The position numbers and the translations under genes are program-made. Positions 22,808-33,316 of a stretch of DNA of 64,000 nt are shown here, in pieces (the stretch's first letter is position 1; each line of letters begins with the position of its first letter). The stretch spans positions 786,355 to 850,354 of the forward strand of contig NW_024468512.1 of assembly GCF_001632365.1 (NCBI RefSeq). The letters run 5' to 3'. The stretch comes from Laetiporus sulphureus 93-53. Lineage: Eukaryota; Basidiomycota; Agaricomycetes; Polyporales; Laetiporaceae. The notes below the pieces were generated by a model, which was not told the origin of the DNA, ran no database searches, and saw only the letters and a program-made list of their open reading frames with translations.

Positions 22808-24542
22808 ACGTCCACGATCGACTGATGTTCTGTTGTGTGAATTCTTCCACTAAGTCTGTGACGGCCATAGTGTACTGCTCGGAACTGTAGAGTAATCAAT
22901 CACGATCTTGAACGTAAAGCTAGTGTATTTGGTTAAATTTACCTCGGATATGCTGCAGGAACAGAATTAGTCATATCAGACAGAAAACGTGCGAGGGATT
23001 GCATAACAAACGCAAGCAGGAAGCAATTCTACGCTGTGACGGAATGATAAGGACATGAGCGCATACTAAGCGGCCGTACGTACGCAACTCCACCCGTGAC
23101 TGTGCAATCAGATAGCCAGCAGTTTATCAGGAAACCTCCCATGAGCGAAGGTCCGACCGCCCATGAGGCTGTTGGATCCGTCGCAACGGCGCTGATGACA
23201 AGACGTGCCGGTCAGTGAGCAGCTCGAGCCGGAAGGCTCAAGGACGTGGTGAATTCGGTTGTTGTAGCCGCCTGATTTACGCAACCCTTTTCAAGGACGT
23301 TATCCAACATGATAAGGTGTATGGGAGCGAAGAGCAGATGAGTAATCCGTAGAAGGCAAGGCAATGCGAAAGACGCGCGCTAAGAAGCTGGCCGAAATTT
23401 ATCAACCGAGATCTTCTTTCCTAGCATCATTTCCTCGTCAACGCCCACTACTGACAAGTGCGCAGCGCTCCGAAGGCATCCCCGTCGATCTATTACGAGC
23501 AGCTATACCTTCCAGTGCATCTTGATAGCATTGCAAAAGTGGCAGTCATTGCATCACGATCATTTGCGCTATTAGCAAGTGCCTATCGTGGCTGCGTGAG
23601 TAAGCAACGCGAAAAATTCTTCCCATGCAGGTCGATGGCTTGCATTTACAACGCTCGAGACCAACAGGTTGTAGACGATAAACCAGCAAGCGATTGAGAG
23701 GTCCGGAAGTCGCAAATACGTCCGAAATACTGTCAGATGATGCAGGCGATAAGGAGGATAAATGTGTGCGGTCAGCCGCTGCGGTTTGGGAGAATGCAAT
23801 CAAAGGGGCCAATTTCATGTGTCTGCTGCGGTCAACAAGGACGTGCTAATGGGGAACCTAGAGAAACAGACCGAAACTGGCGAGACACCAGGAAATAGCA
23901 TAGTTCTATGCATTGATGAGTTGAAGTCATTGTGGGAATTGTTTCACTGGCAACGTCGGTATGTGTGGCGTGAAGAGCGTTGACTTCACGACTTGAAAAT
24001 AGTATGAAACAGAAAACCGGCGATTGGGTTCTGCAAGTATCATGGTCCATTAGCTCATGATACCTCAACAAGACCCTGACAACAGACACAAACCGCGCAT
24101 ACCGCGGTATACAAATAAATGTTTAAAAAAAAATAACAGACACAGCCGACATTGAAGCAGCGTCGACGTTGTACATACCATTGAGTTTGGTCACTACTAG
24201 AGTCACAACTTGCCGTGCGGGAAGGGCGTAAAGGCACGCAGTTGAACAAATTACTAATTGACGAGCGGTTGAGCGGTCAACGAGTTGGCTATCTGGTAAG
24301 ATTGCGTCATAAAAGATGAAGGTTCATAAATTTGTTATTATGAAGGACAACCGCGATTTACCCGGGTGGAAAATATGCACGATGGAACGCCCTGGCGCTT
24401 GCTGACGAAAAGATATTTGATCTTACGTATTGGCGGCGATCACGCTGATTCTTCCACAATTCTACCGCCTTTGATCAATTTGTTGTCTTTCACGTGCGCG
24501 TGGCCCTCTTCCGTCTCATCCTTCCAAGCTCGCCCAACAATC
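22808..24542. other. 1.7-kb intergenic region
   Basis: No recognisable gene. Open frames here are short. The longest (23762-23983 plus, beginning 'MCAVSRCGLGEC') starts with Met-Cys like the Cys/His family but lacks the rest of its signature. An A-run follows an AT-rich stretch near 24121-24131. Confidence 0.35.
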
Positions 24543-25639
24543 ATGCAGGCAGAAATGCATCTTGCTTCGCAACTGCACGACATCTACACCGAGACCCCGC
24601 CCCTCAATGCAAGCTTACATCTGTTCCATTCTACCTGCTAGGCTGATTGACGCATCACAGAACCGGCGGGTGAAACTGAGCAGTGCAACACCCTTTACAC
24701 CCACTTACGTCAAGGATCATATAGCCAGATCCGCAGATCGCGAGTTTTTGTATAAGAGCCGGGTTTTAACACGCCAGGTGGTACTCGAGGATCGTGTCCA
24801 AATCAAGCAGGAACGGGAAGCGCAACGACTTAAGCGGAAGGCGAGAAGAGACGCTGCCATCTCCTCTGCTCGGTATAAGCGGCAGAACAGCCTATGGCAT
24901 CTCAGTCCAGCGGAAACCAGGTGCGATGATCCTTGTCGGAAATGACATCTGCACCTAACCTGATTTGTCTCAGATTTGAACTGTTTCTCCCGTTGCACTC
25001 TTTGTGGATGGGTTACATGTCCGAGCTTCTTGCGCTGCCTCCTGCACCCTCAACCCCAATTAACAGCCAAGCCGCTAGCATGGCGGCACCGAGCGCCGCA
25101 TCAATGCATGCGAAGCTCGTTAAAGCCGATTTTAATGGCTCTCTCTTGACTGGTGTGTGTCCAGTCCGTCTTGACAAAAATCTCAACCTAAATGTAGGGA
25201 TGGTCATCTCGCACATAGTGCGGCAAAGCAAGAACCCGTGCCTTGTAGGTCTATCGGGCATTGTCGTTCATGAGACAGAGAACTCCTTCAAAGTGGTCAC
25301 TAAGAAAGATCAGCTGAAACGTTCGTGACCTTATCGTTCATTTCCAACGGATCATCCTGACCCTGACATCTAGTGATCCCGAAGCAAAATTCTATCTTCA
25401 CCTTCGCTGTCCCACTGTTTGCCGCATCCTCCACTGCCTCCATTTCGTCATCCGCTGCAAACACCGGCGGCGCTGCGTCGGATTCGGCCGAAGGTTGTGC
25501 CAGCGCTAATGCGAAGGCCATCCCTACAGTCCTTGATCTGCCTCACATAGAGTTCGAACTCTACGGAAATCAGTTTTGTTACCGCGCTGTTGAGCGAGCG
25601 GGTCGTAAATTCAAGCCCAAAGAAACAATAGAGTTGTAA
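24543..25639 (+). CDS. POP4: RNase P / RNase MRP protein subunit Rpp29
   Basis: This subunit of the nuclear ribonucleoproteins that process tRNA 5' ends and pre-rRNA has an Sm-like beta-barrel fold. The diagnostic part is 'LVGLSGIVVHETENSFKVVT', then after an intron 'IPKQNSIFTFAVP', and near the end 'IEFELYGNQFCYRAVERAGR' and 'KFKPKETIEL'. The middle exon carries 'KLSSATPFTPTYVKDH' and a basic helix rich in Lys, Arg and Glu. The N terminus is uncertain. An ATG at 24543 reads 'DIYTETPPLN' and could join 'NRRVKLSS' through a 52-nt GC-AG intron. Alternatively, translation starts at an ATG at 24607 without that intron. A low-complexity Ala/Ser insertion interrupts the barrel. Confidence 0.92.
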
Positions 25640-25998
25640 AGGCCCGTTCGACGGCATCCGCATCCTATTCCTCTTAGGCAACATCGCACCGCCAAGTCAA
25701 CCTAACTCATGGGCATCATTGCGTCTCCTCTCGGTCCGGGTTGCGAAAGGTGGATCTCCTAGCTGTAGCCTCTTCTTTCGTTTTCTTAACGACATGAACG
25801 TGCGACCAGAACACCGGGTATCCGTATGCACGTCACTTTGAGGACGATAGTGGACCATACGTCAGGTCCATTCTAAATACAAACATGATGGAGCGAACAT
25901 CGGCACAAAAACACATGATACAACTATTGGCGCGAACGTCTTACGACTAGCCAAATGTTCGGTACTTAGCTGCTGCGTTCTGTGGGCTCGTCAATGGA
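25640..25998. terminator. Shared 3' flank of convergent POP4 and cyclin genes
   Basis: These 359 bases lie between two convergent stop codons and should hold both polyadenylation regions. AT-rich stretches occur near 25871-25930. I see no gene. Confidence 0.35.
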
Positions 25999-27417
25999 TT
26001 ACTTTGGTGAATTGATAACGGATCTCCATGCTTTCGGCTGCGGCTTGCCTGGCGTACTCCCGCCATGTGATGAGGTGGGAGTCTGATTAGCGCCACAATG
26101 GCCATTTGAGGAAACGGATGGCTGAGAAGCCGATTTCGAGTCATAATTGAAAGTGGTATATAGTCTCTCCCTAGTGGCCGAAATCGCAGGAGGAGGTATC
26201 TTACAATTTCCGTCAGAACGGCATGAAATAAGATGTACGATTTGATATCTTACTGCAGCCACCGAAACCAGATGAGAAGCAGAATGTTGAAGATCTTGAG
26301 CTGCGTAGAACTCCAGTATAATATTCAAAGTTTCTGACAAAGAATACAATTACAATCCACATCATCTTGACGCGGATGGACTCACCTGCAACACCAGCTA
26401 GATCTACCTCATTAAACTCAAAGTAATCCACGGCGAACCGAGAAGCCTCTGGAGATGAGAGATTGTGCGAGGGCGGGGTTGGCAACGAAGCAGATGGAGC
26501 AGGTGATGCTATCCGGACATCTAGAGATGGCGATTGAGGGCCCTCGATGATATGCTGGGCAAGTATGTAACATGCGGCTGCAATAATGCGTGGTGGATGT
26601 AGTATACAGAGCGGGGTCCTGGTTCTAGTGGATATCAGTGAAAAATGGTTCCGGAGAAGTTGCGTCCTGCATTACGTGTCGTTTGCGATTGTCCATGCGC
26701 ATTCTTCTAGTTCTTCGCTCTCCTGTCTGGTGTTGAAGAGATCGACGAGCTCCGCATGTGGGCTGTCGACCACAAAATCGAAGCATAGAGCTTCCAACAG
26801 GACTTCTTCCGTGGCCAGTATAGCTTGCTGGTACATTTCCAATTCCTGCATCACGTTCTTCAGAATGGCATCAACGACTCCGTCAAGTTCCATACCTTGT
26901 TATCATCCGAAATCTCAGCAATATCTATCTTCGAAACCTTCGAATAGAACACTTTTGCGACGTCTCGTAACTTTCGACCACATTCTTCGGTCTTTGTAGC
27001 AAGGAAAACGCATGACGCAGCAACATCCTGATTATAAGATCGATGAGCATATGTGAAGACGGCGGAGTGCAGAACATTTTTGGACCGAACTTGTCGATGG
27101 TAGTCTTCCATGGAATACCGCATGTAGAATCTATGGAACCATGTGGCGGCCGTGTACATTGCGGAGATGGGCCTGACGAGAATGAAGCAAGGCATCAGTC
27201 CGTCCCACGAGGTCGGGTGTATGGGAGTCGTAGATAGTGAGGCTCACAGCTGCAGGGAAACTCCTAGTCGAAAGAGAAATTCAACTCCTCTTGCTCTATC
27301 GTACAATTCCCTCTCTCGTGGGATCGCCGACGTCGTGTGGCTCGGGGTGTATTGTAGGGCGGAAACCGGGAACAACCATTGAGAGGAAGACGATGATAGA
27401 AATTTTGTCGCTCCCAT
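25999..27417 (-). CDS. Transcription-type cyclin (cyclin C/K/T group)
   Basis: A cyclin-box protein expected to partner a transcriptional CDK acting on RNA polymerase II. The ATG at 27417 starts 'MGATKFLSSSSSQWLFPVSA'. Later motifs are 'IPRERELYDRARGVEFLFRL', 'TAATWFHRFYMRYSMEDYHR', then after an intron 'DVAASCVFLATKTEECGRKL' and 'RDVAKVFYSKV', and 'EEVLLEALCFDFVVDSPHAE', all typical of the first cyclin fold. The second fold continues through 26640-26260, and the tail ends in Ser/Pro/Gly-rich sequence. The fungal relatives I have in mind are S. pombe Pch1 and cyclin K-like proteins; the exact subgroup is not certain. Five or more short introns; no disruptions seen. Confidence 0.92.
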
Positions 27418-30047
27418 TCCTGAGCGCGTGATGTAGAGACCAAATGCGAGTCTTTGTGGTTTTTTTCCGAGGTGATTGACGGAGGTGGTAGTGGAAAACT
27501 GTAGAGTTGGATCGACGCCACCACTCTGAGCGCACTTCTACGTTTCACGTGCCTAACGCGAGGCGATCGAGATTTCGATCTGTCGTGTGCTTGCCATTGG
27601 TTATGGCCAACCCACTGAACATACCGTGGAAAAATACAATAGGCATCGTTTCAACGTCTGAACTGCAGAATACTAAGTATATTCATTCTATACACAATAT
27701 GGCGCGACAAGCACAACATCGGCCTGCGTATCCTGTAGTCATGATTGGCTAGTAGTACAGCCTGCTTCGTTGTCGAACCTACTATGCACATTGATTTGGG
27801 GGGGAAAGTAGGTCTAATGAGTACTAATCGCGAAGACGCTTTAGGGGATTGCTCTAGAACCAACATCTAGCCATTATTTCCACATACTCTACAGATCATC
27901 CGTGGTACGCTGGCGATGGTGGTCAATTCATGATGTCCTCAGTTTGAGCATTCTTTTGCTATGCGCATTCCGGTCTCTTCCTCTTGGCCGTAGGATCATT
28001 TGAGAATAAATTTCAGCCACGAATCGGTGGGCAGTTGACTTGACTTCTTCGTCGGGCGCAAAATCAGTATTTCGGGCTGTCAACAGCTTTCAATGAAAGA
28101 CGCTACGACAGCAAATAAGCAAAAAGTTATTATTGCTCCTCGCACTCCAATCAGAGTCGGAAGGCTTGATGCGTCCCGTCATTGCAATCTTCGCGGGTCT
28201 CAGGCGCCTTGATCTTCAAAGAACTTCTTCAGCTCAGGAAATCCATTTTTACACGAGAGGAAAGTCAGACAGGTTCATTGTCGTTGAGCAGAACTGTTGT
28301 CACTAAATGGCCGTAATTTGCGGCGGTACTTCTAGACCAGGAAGACGGAATGGCTGTGATGGACGTTCAGCACATACCTTAGGTATCGCTCAGCCTCCGT
28401 ATACCCGATCCTGATAAATATGGGAGGGCCTTAAGGATTTCAGAACGTCCGATATGATCTGAGATGACATCTATAGCAGATGCTTCCCAGGCCAGGAGGC
28501 CACGGCAGGCGTGGTCATCACAAAGTCTTTATGGACGCGGACTTACCGTTGGAAGAGGCTCCATATACCCAGCCGTCATACATAGTCTGCAGGAAATAGT
28601 GAGCCTTCTGAAGAGAACGCATTTAAATCACGTTAAGTTCTCGCGGTGCTTCGACTTTGCATAGTCATCTGGGCGCGTAAGCTATGGACGGATCCCGCGC
28701 ATAAGGAGCGCACTAAAGGTTCTGGCCATCTTTCGAAACATACCTTCCTGCATCTGACGAATCGTTCTGCATCCTTGGGGTAGCATCCAGGGGGGGTTGC
28801 ACGAAGTCTACGACGGGCGACTCCGCAATCACCCCGTTCGCAGATGCGGACTCGACAGTTCAGTTGATCTGTCACGGAGTTACTGCGGCCCATCATGTTG
28901 TGCGTTGAAAGCATACTCTGCCGTATCCGGAAGTACATGGTGCACGATGAGCTGAGTAGTCTTTGATGGGCATTCTCGGATACTATGAGCGAACCTACAT
29001 GGTGGAAGACGTGAAATTAGAGTCGATCTAGATGGTATCATAGATGCGACTCATCGACACATGCAGGCCGCTTTGCAGAGCATGCGGCATGCAAAAACGA
29101 ACTGCTAGGTGTGACGAAGAGTTCGTTTGTTCGAACATTACTATTCGGTAAGACGGATGGCGCACGTTCCTGCATAACTGAATGCCACTGAGAAATATTG
29201 TTGTATGTGAATGATGAGATGTCTGCTTACAACTATGGACGTTTTCCTCAGAGCATGCACGGATGATCTTCCTGTTCTCTAGTCAGTCGGGAAGACTAAT
29301 AACAGGTGTGATGAGTTTTAGAGATTGAAAGGACAGAGGGTGCTCGAGGACTCAAAGGCATGGCAGGTAAAAGTGGAAACTCTTCATAGAATTCAGCGCC
29401 GATCATCGGAAAAAGCTGTTATATCAGTGTCTGTGAGAATCGTCTTGAGTGATGTTGAGAACGGAGAGGCCGTAGCGGTCGGGGATGCACTAGATCGGAT
29501 GTGCACTGGCACTTCATGGCCTACCCGTGCTATGGACGTGCTATCCGGGACACTATAGCAAAGTCATAGCAATGATCATCTGTCTTAGGCAAAAAGCACT
29601 TCTGCAACGAAAGCTTGTCGCACAGAAACAGAAGACGTTCTGATCGGGTGTAGCCTGCACGAACGCGCACCATCAACGCCGCTCAATAAAACGGCGAAAT
29701 AAAGCCATAGCGATTCACTATCAAAAGACGGTCGAAAAGATCTGGCAACAAAACATGAGAACATCCACAAGGCACTTATCTGTACGCACCGCTTGAAGGA
29801 ACCGTACGTTGGGTGACGCGCCCGCGGGTCATGCCATCGACGTGTCATATTCAGCTGGGCTGCTCGAGCCCTAAAAGAAACATACAGCATATTACTAAGA
29901 GGTGCGCGTACAGGTAGCATTTATCAGAAGCATAGGATACGCAATAGGTTATACAATACGACTAAATCGTCCACTTGAGCGGTCGGAATCCAATGGATCA
30001 TAGCTGCGAACGTTTTCTTGAGAGGTTTCTTCAAGAGAGGACGAGAT
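27418..30047. other. 2.6-kb gene-poor region with possible spliced coding signal
   Basis: No recognisable product. On the minus strand, between about 28621 and 28300, segments flanked by plausible AG and GT sites stay open in more than one frame. Examples are a stretch reading 'AHYFLQTMYDGWVYGASSN' and, after an intron, 'SEILKALPYLSGS' or, in another frame, 'QIISDVLKSLRPSHIYQD'. I cannot choose between frames, so no gene is called. The rest holds only short frames. Confidence 0.3.
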
Positions 30048-30413
30048 TCAGGAGCAGCTCAGGGCTCCAGTCCTTTCGCGCATAACACAATCTGCACATT
30101 TTGTCTCGCTCATACGAATAGGGTTTCGCTGAGGAGAAGTCATCACCCGCACACAAGAAGGTGACTTGCAGCCTGCGAAGCCCATATGATGAGCCCGGAG
30201 GATACACCCTAGTGTCACAACACGCACCCGTTGGATGAACATGCCTTCGACTAAAGAGACAGTTTGTTTGAAGGCAGTCCTGTCGACGAGTGCTCATGGG
30301 AATGAAATGTTGACACTCCAGATGGAATCTTCCGTCGATAACCTGTATGGTTGCCGGTATTAGCACATTACTGCATGAATCATGGATTAGCGGGGACGAA
30401 CGTTATGACACAT
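30048..30413 (-). CDS. Small Cys/His-rich protein (83 residues, three exons)
   Basis: Three exons join in frame: 30402-30413 (12 nt, 'MCHN'), 30228-30342 and 30048-30172, with GT-AG introns of 59 and 55 nt. The protein contains 'HLECQHFIP', C-x4-C, 'CLFSRRH', a Cys seven residues later, C-x4-C ('CKSPSC') and 'KCADC'. This matches the gene at 22289-22807 in order and spacing: [RE]-C-x-H-[FY], C-x4-C-x-F-S-x2-H, C-x4-C, C-x2-C. Both genes have a tiny first exon beginning Met-Cys. No signal peptide is seen. The function is unknown; zinc binding is inferred from the residues. It sits isolated in a gene-poor region. Confidence 0.6.
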
Positions 30414-31382
30414 CTTCAGGTAAATAGTACGTAGGCAGCTGGGACCAGGCAGAGAAAGATGACGAGTGTGGATCCATGACGACTCTGAGGGGCATATATA
30501 GCTCCCGCATGGCAGTGCAACGCACGTCGCCCGACGGAGGGCATGACAGTTTCATTGCGCTGTCGAGTTGCATGTTGTCCGCATTCTCCATTAAGTCGGC
30601 TGGACCTGCAAGGCGAGGCTTGGGGCCTCTCCCAAATGGTGTGCAGAGAAAGGTGCAAACCAAGCACGGCACGACAGTTTAGGGAATAGTCAATCAAAAA
30701 ATGTTGAATGATTCGCCGGATTTCCCAGCAACGGCGAGTGTGACGTGCGGGTTCGGTGTTTCGAGGTATCGGCGTTGAGTGCTCCAATTCAAACGTTCTA
30801 TGAACCCCGCACCGCTGCGCACCCGGAGCTCGGCGGGCAAGTCATATAGGGTAGGAACGTCCGCCAATGTCACCTTCTAGCTTCTTTACGAATGCCTGAA
30901 AATGAGCAGCGCGAGCTCTACCGGGGCAATGCGCCGTGAACAACACTACCACGCACGCCACGAGGCTCTAGGCGTGGCAAACGCATGTCCGCCAGAGATG
31001 ATAATTCTGGGCCTGCGCAACATGTCAAATACGGGACTAACCTGTCCCGTCCGGAGGCGCTGTGCAGGAGGGCAGACACCAATCAGCAATGGAGGGACTC
31101 GCCTTGCTTTGTAGGGTTATCCCGTTATTCGCTTTGCAACGGGGTCCAATCGCCGGGGACTCTTTGCACTGGCGAAAGCAAACTGCCCTTGCAGTTTTCT
31201 TGTCACCGTTTCTTCACAGTATGGTCTGTGTTAAAGCTCTTCACTCGGGAGCTATGCGTTGGGGCAGCGAGGTCGATCCTACCCGACTTCAGACCCCGAC
31301 CTTCCAGCACGCACAATAATAGTTGACGGCATGCACATTGCAGACAGTGAAGAAAACAAGAGCAATGCAAAGTAGGATATTT
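30414..31382. other. Intergenic region
   Basis: About 970 bases between the Cys/His-rich gene start and the 3' end of the mitochondrial ribosomal protein gene. Only frames of unconvincing composition (for example 30416-30787 minus) are present. Confidence 0.35.
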
Positions 31383-32048
31383 TCATGATCCACGAGCACG
31401 GATCTCGTTTACCAATTTCACCTTCTTCCTCACCTGCGAAAGACGCCCATGAATACATCCAAATGTCGGATTGCGGGAAACGCACCTCATGGGCAAATCG
31501 TCTTCTCCAGCGCTCACTTTTGAGACGTCTACGTTTGACACCTTTCTTCTCGTGTCTCTGCACCAGTCTGAGTTCCCTGGCAACCGCATTTGCAGACATA
31601 ATCCTCCTCAAGGCGGTAAACGCAGCGCCAACTTCATGGTTGTGTACCGCAACGCTGCGACCTGGTTACGATTGTTGTAGCATGACAGGTTGGTTGATTC
31701 CATCACAGACATACCGGTATAGGGATTATCAGGCTTCTGGAGATTTTGCACGACGCTTGCTTCCCGTTTCTTCCACTTTTCTTCCGCGTTGTCGCCAGCC
31801 CCATTCGTTATGTTTTTCCCCGTCTGCACCAGGAACCCCCATACCTGTGCGCTGTTACTTTGTGGGGTAGAGCTCGAATGAATATCGCCCAAGGGTTTCA
31901 ACCGGATCGACTGCGCAGCGGCGCTACTATCTGGAGTGCTTGTCTCGTCGGAGTAAAAGCGGATGCCAGCAGCCAGACGCGGTACAGAGGCTGAGACACT
32001 CCAAGTCGACTTGATAGCAGTTGATGCGCACCGCCGTAACGCGAACAT
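31383..32048 (-). CDS. MRP21: Mitochondrial small-subunit ribosomal protein bS21m
   Basis: A component of the mitochondrial ribosome small subunit. The ATG at 32048 opens an import presequence rich in Arg, Ala and Ser ('MFALRRCASTAIKSTWSVSA'). The S21 core follows: 'NPYTGMSV' and, after an intron, 'RRIMSANAVARELRLVQRHE', 'KKGVKRRRLKSERWRRRFAH'. A last intron joins 'HEV' to 'RKKVKLVNEIRARGS' and the stop at 31383, restoring the conserved basic C terminus. An upstream ATG at 32168 is in frame, but it overlaps the start codon of the divergent gene and would bury the presequence, so 32048 is preferred. It shares a 118-bp divergent promoter with the Gir2-like gene. Confidence 0.9.
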
Positions 32049-32166
32049 AGTTGAGCGGTTGGACGCAGTCGGTGGCTCTCGCGCGGGCCACGACAGCGGA
32101 CCCCGGTCATCCCTGCTCAAGCCACGCGATTCGCGATCAGTGTCCGCACCTTTCACTGCGTCGGCC
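32049..32166. promoter_or_regulatory. 118-bp divergent promoter, bS21m / Gir2-like gene
   Basis: The two start codons lie 118 bp apart, so both transcription starts must sit in this short, GC-rich interval. No TATA box is evident. Confidence 0.5.
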
Positions 32167-33239
32167 ATGTCTGACGAAGTCCTTGCCGAGGAGTTCGAGG
32201 TACCTCGTCAGGACACGCGATGATCAATTCCATTGTCTGATGTTGCTGCAGGTGCTCGAATCGATCTATCCTACCGAGCTCACGAGTGCGTTCGACCCGC
32301 ACGCTGTCCCTTTTTGTCAAGCTGAGACTCATGCGAAGAGTTATCGGAAAGGTCGGTGCGCATAGATATCGAACCAGAAGAACCCAATGAGAGCGAGGAT
32401 GAATGTACGTCGCAATGTTCGTTCACTCACGGTGAGCGTGCTCTCACTAGCGCTATAGTGAAACTCGCCCTCGAAGTGCAATATACCGAAGGCTATCCGG
32501 ATGTACTACCAGAACTGTCCTTGGAAGCTGTGGAAGGAAGCATAGAAGATGGAGAAGTCGATGATTTGCTCGATGATCTGCGCAGGGTGGTGAGTTGATA
32601 AGTCCATGTAGAGTCCTCATCGAAATAATGAGGAATCTGTCACAACGGCCAGGGAGAAGAAAACCTTGGGATGGCAATGACGTTTGCGCTTGTCACTCAT
32701 CTGAGGGATGAGTTGTCTGCGCTCATAAAGCTTCGAGCTGAACATAGAAAGCAGGACGAAACGGAGAAAGAACGACAAGCGATAGAGGTGATTTATTGTG
32801 GTCACTTGACGATGTATTTAATCTATCTTATGGGATACATAAGGCAGAGGAGGTCCGGACGCGAGGCACGCCTATAACAGTGGAGTCGTTCAAGGCGTGG
32901 AAGGCTGAATTCGACAAAGAGTTGGCGATCAAGAAAGCACGCGAGGAGGAGGAAAAACTCAAAGGAATGGCTCCAAAAGAAAGGGAAGAATACAAGAGAC
33001 TGGCCACGCGTCTCACAGGTGTGTTCCGACCCTATTGCTCACCGCATTCTGAGGGTTACTTGCTGATCGGACGTCTTTGCGAAGGCCGGCAGTTATTCGA
33101 GCGTGACAGGAATCTCGCGATCTCGGATGAAAACCTCGATGAAGAGGGCGTCGTATCTGTCGATATCAGCCAATACGACAGGACTACCGTACAAGAGGAG
33201 GAGGAAGAGTCGCAAGTGCCATTTAGCGACAGTGACTGA
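32167..33239 (+). CDS. GIR2: RWD-domain protein, Gir2/RWDD1 (DFRP2) family
   Basis: Gir2 binds Gcn1 through its RWD domain and partners the GTPase Rbg2, acting in translation control. The ATG at 32167 gives 'MSDEVLAEEFE', joined to 'VLESIYPTELT', the RWD start. 'LALEVQYTEGYPDVLPELSL' carries the YPxxxP core. The DFRP region reads 'LGMAMTFALVTHLRDELSAL', a charged helix, then 'GTPITVESFKAWKAEFDKEL' and a Lys/Glu-rich coiled-coil. The C terminus is 'RQLFERDRNLAISDENLDEE' followed by an acidic tail. Stop at 33239. Six or so exons; no breaks. It is convergent with the hydrolase gene, only 77 bp away. Confidence 0.9.
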
Positions 33240-33316
33240 CGTGCAATTTGTAATACGACTGTATACGTATGTCTGATCCACGCTGTAGCAATGATATCTC
33301 TATCTTCTATCCTAGA

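Noticed and set aside
23762..23983. Frame beginning 'MCAVSRCGLGEC', considered as a third Cys/His family member
   Set aside because: Only the Met-Cys start and two further Cys fit; the C-x4-C-x-F-S-x2-H core and final C-x2-C are absent and no splice join supplies them.
24118..24140. A-run next to AT-rich sequence, considered as a retroelement poly(A) tail
   Set aside because: No upstream reverse transcriptase or ORF remnant and no target-site duplication were seen.
32049..32168. Upstream in-frame start for bS21m at 32168
   Set aside because: It would place 40 acidic and polar residues before a typical mitochondrial presequence and overlaps the neighbour's start codon.
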